From Lithobates sylvaticus (Eukaryota > Chordata > Amphibia > Anura > Ranidae), in the NCBI GenBank assembly GCA_028564925.1, contig CM053027.1:244491649-244555648 (forward strand): a DNA stretch of 64,000 nucleotides. Reading direction: 5' to 3'. Shown piece after piece: positions 57,986-64,000 of this stretch (its first letter is position 1; each line of letters starts with the position of its first letter). Both the position numbers and the translations under genes were made by a program. The notes below the pieces were generated by a model. The model ran no database searches. It worked only from the letters and a program-made list of their open reading frames with translations, and was not told where the DNA came from.

Positions 57986-59570
57986 TTACACTGCCCTGAG
58001 CCCAGTGCCAGAGAAAAGATAGATAGTGTAGGGAAAGGTTGCTGCTGCTGCTTTGAGGGAGAGAATTAGATAGGAGTCCTGATTCAGAAATATAATTACT
58101 CAGCAATCTACCTTGATTTTGTTGTGTGGGTGCAGTGCACAATCTTTTTACCCTGCCCTGAGCCCATTGCCAGAGAAAAGATAACTTTTATCTGCCTGTT
58201 AGTTAAGTTGGCATCGGCGGGCATTTTATGCAAGCTCAGTGAACCAGCACTGCATATGTTACTGTGAGATACACCCTTTAGATACTGTTGGTCTATTCTG
58301 CTATTCTAAAAACACCCCTTTAGAGCCAAAAAAATATTTTGCAGTGTTTCCTGCATATCTGTACATGTGAGATACACACTTTAGATACTGTTCTTCTATT
58401 CTGCTATTCAAAAAAATAATAATTTAGGGCAACAAAATATTTTTTTGAATCCTGATTCAGAAATATAATTACTCAGCGATCTACCTTGATTTTGTTGTGT
58501 GGGTGCAGTGCACAATCTTTTTACCCTGTCCTGAGCCCATTGCCAGAGAAAAGATGACTTTTATCTGTCTGTTAGTTAAGTTGGCATCGGCGGGCATTTT
58601 ATGCAAGCTCAGTGAACCAGCACTGCATATGTTACTGTGAGATACACCCTTTAGATACTATTGGTCTATTCTGCTATTCTAAAAACACCCCTTTAGAGCC
58701 AAAAAAATATTTTGCAGTGTTTCCTGCATATCTGTACATGTGAGATACACACTTTAGATACTGTTCTTCTATTCTGCTATTCAAAAAAATAATAATTTAG
58801 GGCAACAAAATATTTTTTTGAATAGCATTTTCTGCAGATCTGTACGTGTGAGATACACCCTTTAGATACTGTTGCTCTATTCTGCTATTCTAAAAACACC
58901 CATTTAGGGACAAAAAAATATTTTACAGTGTTTCCTGCATATCTGTATGTGTGAGATATACACTTTAGATATTGTTCTTCTATTCTGCTATTCATAAAAA
59001 TATTAATTTAGGGCAACATTTTTTTTTTTGAATAGCATTTTTTGCATATCTGTACGTGTGAGATACACCCTTTTGATACTGTTGCTCTATTCTGGTATTC
59101 TAAAAACACCCATTTAGGGCCAAAAACAATATTTTGCAGTGTTTCCTGCATATCTGTACGTGTGAGATGCACACTTTAGATACTGTTCTTCTATTCTGCT
59201 ATTCAAAAAAATAATAATTTAGGGCAACATTTTTTTTTTGGAATAGCATTTTCTGCATATATGTAGGTGTGAGATACACCCTTTCGATACCGTTGCTCTA
59301 TTCTGCTATTATAAAAACACCCATTTAGAGCCCAAAAAAATATTTTACAGTGTTTCCTGCATATCTGTATGTGTGAAATACACACTTTAGATACTGTTCT
59401 TCTATTCTGCTATTCAAGAAAAAAAAATTTAGGGCAAAAAAAAAATGTTGGAATAGCATTTTCTGTATATATGTACATGTGAGATACATCCTTTAGATAC
59501 TGTTGCTCTATTCTGCTATTATAAAAACACCCATTTAGGGCCAAAAAACATATTTTACAGTGTTTCCTGT
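57986..59570. repeat. Satellite with 211-bp period
   Basis: The marker CAGTGTTTCCTGCATATCTG recurs at 58342, 58715, 58926, 59137, 59348 and 59558: spacing 373, then 211, 211, 211 and 210. Each monomer has two related halves (ATACACCCTTTAGATACTG and ATACACACTTTAGATACTG). The first part repeats a longer 373-bp unit with CCCTGCCCTGAGCCCATTGC. Confidence 0.9.
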
Positions 59571-59760
59571 CCTTTTATTTAAGCAGATTCAGCTCCCACT
59601 GATTTAAATGGGGTTCGGGTTTAGCATCAGAACTTCTTTGAAGTTACTCAAATCCTGCTCGAACCAAACCCAGGGCAGTTTGGTTCATTACTTGGGATGT
59701 GTTTTTGAAGAGCTCTTGGGAATTTACTAGAGCTGCACAACTGAATAATGTACATATTGC
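59571..59760. other. Possible hAT-like end after the satellite
   Basis: TCGAACCAAACCCAGGGCAG followed by TTTGGTTCATTACTT resembles, loosely, the GAACCGAACCGGGGGGTGTT and CGGCTCATCCCTA end of the hAT family here. No partner end found. Confidence 0.25.
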
Positions 59761-60281
59761 AATCGGAAAAGCCTCCTGCGGATAGAAATACATTACGCGG
59801 TCTACAATTACTGCATACAACAGAATAAACGTATTTGAGACTCAGTAGGTAGAAATCTGAACGTGAGCCATCAAGAGATATATTAATCCTAACAATTGAA
59901 CGAGAAATAAACTGTCGGGACCGCAACAGGGAAAGAGAGGTTTCCCCCCTCCCGACACCCCTAACGGGATCTGACTGTGTCAGAAGAGAAGGAAGGCCCC
60001 TACAACTCCTGGGTAGTACCCAAATTTGCTAAAACTGAGAGGTAGAAGGATACAGGCTCACTGCGCAGGAGCTAAATTTACTCTTAGAAGATGTTGAATA
60101 AAAACATTCATCCATTTGCATCTTATGCTATAAGAGAGACAGATAGAGAAGAGAAAGGAAAGGAAGAAGAGAAACCGAGAAGGGGGGGAGAAAAAGGAGC
60201 TACAGAAGGGCAGGGATGAGTGGTATGAAGGAAAGAGATGAGCCGGTCAGTATGTGGAAAGGAATATAGTAGGTTAAATGG

Positions 60282-61435
60282 TCAAGAGGAAGAGTGATCT
60301 CGAACTCCCGGTATGAGATATACTCCCACATATAGAGCCCAAGGCTCCCAGACCCTTTGGAATCTAGCTGAGGTATCCGTCAAGATACTGGAAAGTTTTT
60401 CCTGGGACATGATCCAAGAAATCTTCCTCTTGACCGCATGGAATGAGGGCATCGTTTTTTTCCAAGCAGTAGCAATTGAGATTTTAGCTCCTAGGAGCAT
60501 GAAGTGGATTAACCTCTGAGCTGTTTTGGGTAGGTTAGGGATTTGTGAATTTAATAAAGCAACCTCTGGAGATCTGGGTAACTGGCAATCCGTTACCTTG
60601 TATATCATGATGAAGATTTTTCTCCAAAATGAGCGGATCCTAGGACATTCCCACCAAATGTGGGCCATAGAACCCAAATGCTGGCATCCCCAGAAGCACA
60701 GTGGGTTCGCAGACGGGTAGATAGATGCCAGTTTGGTAGGGGTGAGATACCATCTGGTCATTAGTTTAACACTGGCCTCCATAAGGGAAGTATTTTGAAT
60801 GCCCTGAAAAGATTTGGTGAAAGCCGTTTGCCAGGTCTCCAGACTGAGGTTGAATTTGAAATCTGCCTCCCAAGCATTCATGTAAGAGGATTTATCCATT
60901 GGGTAAGTGAGGGCTGAGTATATTACCGAAATGCCTCCCCTCTGTTCCATAGCTTGTCCGCACCACAATTCATATCCTGTAAATTTGGGGGGAAGAGGTT
61001 TTTCCTTCCATATTGAGTTAAGAAAATGGGAGATTTGAAGGAAGCAAAATCTTTCGTGGTCAGGGAGATCCAGATTTTGGGTGCAGTAGTGAAGGGAGAG
61101 TGGGCCCTTGGAAGTAAAATAGTGCCCTATCCTGTATAGCCCCTTATCAAGCCACCATTGAAAGGCTGAGATGTCCAGACCGGGAGGGAAATCAGGGTTA
61201 TGGAAGAGGTGTGCTAGAGGGCGACCCGCGGAAACCAATGTCGGTAGTAGGCGAAGGGTATCCCAGAGAGAACACGAATGGGACAAAGTGGGAGAGAGGA
61301 TGGGTGGCCTAGTTTTGGGGGGGCACCAAAGTAAGAAATCTAAAGTGAACGTGGGGGTGGCCTGACGTTCTATTGCTATCCAATCCGGTTTTTCGTATCT
61401 GGAATATATTGTGGATAGCTGGGCCCAGGGCCGGT
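60282..61435 (-). CDS. L1 ORF2, C-terminal part
   Basis: 384 codons, open. AQLSTIYSRYEKPDWIAIE begins this part; near the end lies the L1 C-terminal cysteine motif CFWGCQHLGSMAHIWWECP preceded by MTRWYLTPTKLASIYP, which the young L1 also has (TMRWYLTPLKLAKYH). The stop is TGA, near 60282. The frame is free of stops, which suggests a fairly recent copy despite the hAT insertion. Confidence 0.88.
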
Positions 61436-61740
61436 ACAAGGCAGGGGCGGAAGGGGGAGAGCTGCCTTGTAGTGGAAGTGTGCTGTGTGTGCGGTGTACT
61501 GTGATCTCCAGGTTGGCATAGCTGTATCATACAGAGAAGAGGAGGAAGGGGGTGGGGACTGTGCACAGAGGAAGCTGCTCCTGGGACTGGCAGGCTGCAT
61601 GGACATCGGAGGACAACATGCTGAACCTGTGAGTATCATTTGGGACAGAGGAAAACTCTGTACTGGAATCTGGGGGGGAATCTTTGTGGGAGGACAGCCT
61701 TGTAGAGTGGAGTGGTGCTCTGTACTGGAATCTGGGTGGG

Positions 61741-62790
61741 AGGAGAGCTGCACTCTGCACCCACCCCAGTCTGCACCCACCTCAGTCTGCACCCACCCCA
61801 GTCTGCACCCACCCCAGTCTGCACCCACCCCAGTCTGCACCCACCCCAGTCTGCACCCACCCCAGTCTGCACCCACCTCAGTCCTGCACTCTGCACCCAA
61901 CCCCCTCTGCACCCACCTCAGTCCTGCACCCACCTCCCTCTGCACCCACCTCAGTCCTGCACTCTGCACCCACCTCCCTCTGCACCCACCTCAGTCCTGC
62001 ACTCTGCACCCACCCCAGTCTGCACCCACCTCAGTCTGCACCCACCTCAGTCCTGCACTCTGCACCCAACCCCCTCTGCACCCACCTCAGTCCTGCACCA
62101 ACCTCCCTCTGCACCCACCTCAGTCTGCACCCACCTCAGTCCTGCACTCTGCACCCAACCCCCTCTGCACCCACCTCCCTCTGCACCCACCTCAGTCTGC
62201 ACCCACCTCAGTCCTGCACTCTGCAGCCAACCCCCTCTGCCCACCCAAGTCTGCACCCACCTCAGTCCTGCACTCTGCACCCAACCCCCTCTGCACCCAA
62301 CCCCCTCTGCACCCACCTCCCTCTGCACCCACCTCAGTCCGGCACTCTGCACCCACCTCAGTCCTGCACCCACCTCAGTCCTGCACCCACCTCAGTCCTG
62401 CACTCTGCACACACCCCAGTCTGCACCCACCTCAGTCCTGCACTCTGCACCCACCCCAGTCTGCACCCACCCCCGTCTGCACCCACCCCAGTCTGCACCC
62501 ACCTCAGTCCTGCACCCACCCCAGTCCGGCACTCTGCACCCAACCCCCTCTGCACCCACCTCAGTCCTGCACCCACCTCCCTCTGCACCCACCTCAGTCC
62601 TGCACTCTGCACCCACCTCACTCTGCTCCCACCTCAGTCCTGCACCCACCTCAGTCCTGCACCCACCTCAGTCCTGCACTCTGCACCCACCTCAGTCCTG
62701 CACTTTGCACCCACCTCAGTCTTCTGCACCCACCTCAGTCCTGTACTCTGCACCCACCCCCCTCTGCACCCACCTCGCTCTAGAATCCAA
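61741..62790. repeat. Minisatellite of CTGCACCCACCTCAGT units
   Basis: About 60 units of 16 bp, alternating with longer units that add CCTGCACT or AACCCCCT. It reads open in all frames on both strands, which explains frames of up to 432 codons; these are not genes. Confidence 0.95.
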
Positions 62791-63116
62791 TTAGTGAACA
62801 GTAATGATGTTCTGTAACTGCTAGCAACTAATCTGTGAGGCTGAGCTGTAATGATGTGTTGTAATCTCTGGCAGCCAATTACAATCACTGCCTAATCTGC
62901 TGCAGTAAACTCATTTTAAGTCTAGCTGGGGTGGGGGGGGGGGCAATAAAAATCTTTGCCCAGGATCCAATCAATATTAAAGACGGCCCTGGCTGTATGA
63001 CAGGTGGGAGTATATGTAATGCAGCATGGACAGGGTCGGCAAGGTGTCCTCACACGGACACTGGTCCGTGTGCAGTCCTTGCAATGTCCACTGCCGCCAC
63101 TGACTTCTTTTACATT

Positions 63117-63260
63117 TTTTATAAAGCTTCTTTCACACTGGGGTGGCGGGTCCATTAGTGGTAAAGCGCTGCCAGTTTTAGCGGCGCTTTACCACTATTT
63201 AAGCGGTACTTTTTGGCCGATAGCAGGAAACTTTTAACCCCCAAGAAGGGGTTAAAAGCG
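63117..63260. mobile_element. Harbinger-like MITE fragment
   Basis: TTCTTTCACACTGGGGTGG and TTTTAGCGGCGCTTTACC match the left part of the copies at 8.5-9.7 kb. The right end is missing. Confidence 0.5.
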
Positions 63261-63473
63261 CCCATGTTGCTAGCCGGAGGTGGTTGAGGGGAGGTTAATT
63301 ACAATGGTATTTAATTTCTGTAATATACAGCATGGAGGGGGGTTAATGTGTTGCCACATTGGTGACTGATGCATTAGTGACCAGTGGCAGTTAATTAATC
63401 CCTTTGTGCTGCATTGGTGGCACCAGTGTCAGTGTTAATGCATCTGTGACCAATGGCAATACATTAACCACTT

Positions 63474-63544
63474 AAGGACCGTCGCACGCACGTTGACAGA
63501 ATGGCACGGACAGGCAGATGGGCGTACAGGTACGTCCCCTTTAA
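63474..63544. mobile_element. Family A end fragment
   Basis: TTAACCACTTAAGGACCGTC with GACAGAATGGCACGGACAGG and CGTACAGGTACGTCCCC matches the end of copy 2 (46136-46225). It stops at a second TTAA, which in copy 2 is internal. Confidence 0.6.
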
Positions 63545-63620
63545 TTTGCCACCGTGTGGTCGGGGGGGGCGCAGTTTGCCATCTTCGCCCTGGGCACCAA
63601 ATGGCCTTGTCCCAGCACTG

Positions 63621-64000
63621 GCTGGGCCAGTCTAGCTGCTATATAGTATTTATGTAAGTTCGGCAGGCCTAATCCACCTCTGCGTCTATGAAGGAAGAGT
63701 GTGTTTTGTGGAACGCAGTAGCCCTTATTACCCCACACAAACTTCAGGATGCTACTTTGGAGTGAACGTAGGTGATCCTTTCTGACAGGGATAGGGAGTG
63801 CGCGGAAGAAATAGAGTATTCTGGGGAGAAGGGTCATTTTTACGGAATTGATTCGGCCGAGCCAGGATAATTCATGTTTGGACCATAGCCTAAGATCAGC
63901 CTCCAGTTTCTTAAAGAGTTTGGGATAATTATGTGCGTATAGGGCTTCCGACTTGGCTGTCAAGGAGATACCCAGGTAACTAATGGAGGTGTCGCTCCAT
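63621..64000 (-). CDS. L1 ORF2, thumb region (partial, continues beyond the window)
   Basis: Open from the window edge. ISYLGISLTAKSEALYA, WSKHELSWLGRINSVKMTLL and GGLGLPNLHKYYIAARLAQ correspond to the segment after the RT palm in the young L1 (ISYLGITLTKSSKGLFA, YEFTWTGRLAAFKMLIL and MGYIDLHDYYLASILTQL). It continues at 61435 with QLSTIYS after removal of the hAT. Confidence 0.88.

Larger units (their letters stand above)
61436..63620. mobile_element. hAT-type insertion carrying a minisatellite
   Basis: The target duplication GCTGGGCC (61428-61435 and 63621-63628) lies in L1 codons. The ends CAGGGCCGGTACAAGGC and the inverse of GCCTTGTCCCAGCACTG agree at 13 of 17 positions. The 8-bp duplication and CAG...CTG ends fit a hAT of the Charlie type. 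The interior lacks transposase and contains a 1-kb minisatellite, a Harbinger-like MITE fragment and a short family A end. Confidence 0.85.
59761..64000 (-). mobile_element. L1-type LINE on the minus strand, split by a hAT and running off the window
   Basis: ORF2 pieces at 63621-64000 and 60282-61435 join in frame when the hAT (61436-63620) and one 8-bp duplication are removed. The 3' UTR is pyrimidine-rich on the sense strand (60121-60245). The 3' limit near 59761 is uncertain; no AATAAA or duplication was found. Distinct subfamily from the young L1. Confidence 0.75.

Noticed and set aside
61485-62817. Open frames of up to 432 codons in several frames on both strands
   Set aside because: They all translate the 16-bp minisatellite and its variants. 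Frames open in every register are a repeat artefact.

Overview
The window looks like gene-poor intergenic DNA from a large, repeat-rich vertebrate genome, most likely an anuran amphibian. That is an inference from the repeat mixture: non-mammalian L1, CR1-like LINEs, a Penelope-like element (PLE) with a GIY-YIG domain, ZBED-type hAT and Tc1 DNA transposons, a V-SINE, and several MITE families with TTAA targets. I see no exon of a host gene, no rRNA or tRNA gene, and no CRISPR array. I also recognised no LTR retrotransposon or virus copy. Nearly every long reading frame belongs to a transposon or to a tandem repeat.

Layout. 1-10.5 kb: TTAA MITEs, a 3.8-kb TTAA element (family A) broken by a PLE-derived insertion, and a 2.7-kb element made of serial hairpins with long AT/GATA microsatellites. 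10.5-14.2 kb: a PLE 3' region split by a foldback hAT (N1, 8-bp target duplication). 16.0-30.4 kb: one autonomous ZBED-type hAT spread over 14.4 kb. It still has both ends and a near-identical 8-bp target duplication. Its transposase gene is cut by a second foldback hAT (N2), a PLE fragment with a hammerhead ribozyme, and a 3.5-kb PLE. 30.4-33.8 kb: mostly unrecognised sequence. 33.8-36.6 kb: a truncated inverted copy of the same hAT. 38.0-43.9 kb: a nearly intact L1-type LINE with a 16-bp target duplication and one in-frame stop in ORF2. 44.9-51.4 kb: MITEs, a CR1 3' end, two more family A elements, a Tc1 transposon with about 210-bp inverted repeats, and an old L1 3' fragment. 51.4-57.9 kb: two solo foldback-hAT arms, a Tc1 relic with a V-SINE, a CR1 5' end with ORF1, and a decayed L1 copy. 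58-59.6 kb: a satellite with a 211-bp period. 59.8-64 kb: an L1 on the minus strand, split by a hAT carrying a 1-kb minisatellite; the 8-bp target duplication restores the L1 frame exactly.

Most unusual signals: (1) foldback hAT elements whose centre is a two-fold symmetric divergent promoter (CRE, GC box, TATA on each side) driving short polyadenylation-signalled units that contain a 38-39 codon charged frame; (2) a set of hammerhead ribozymes just upstream of PLE 3' ends, two with complete cores; (3) two hairpins in family A whose stems covary among three copies; (4) MITEs with consensus splice donors pointing outward toward each end; (5) an element built as a chain of long hairpins.
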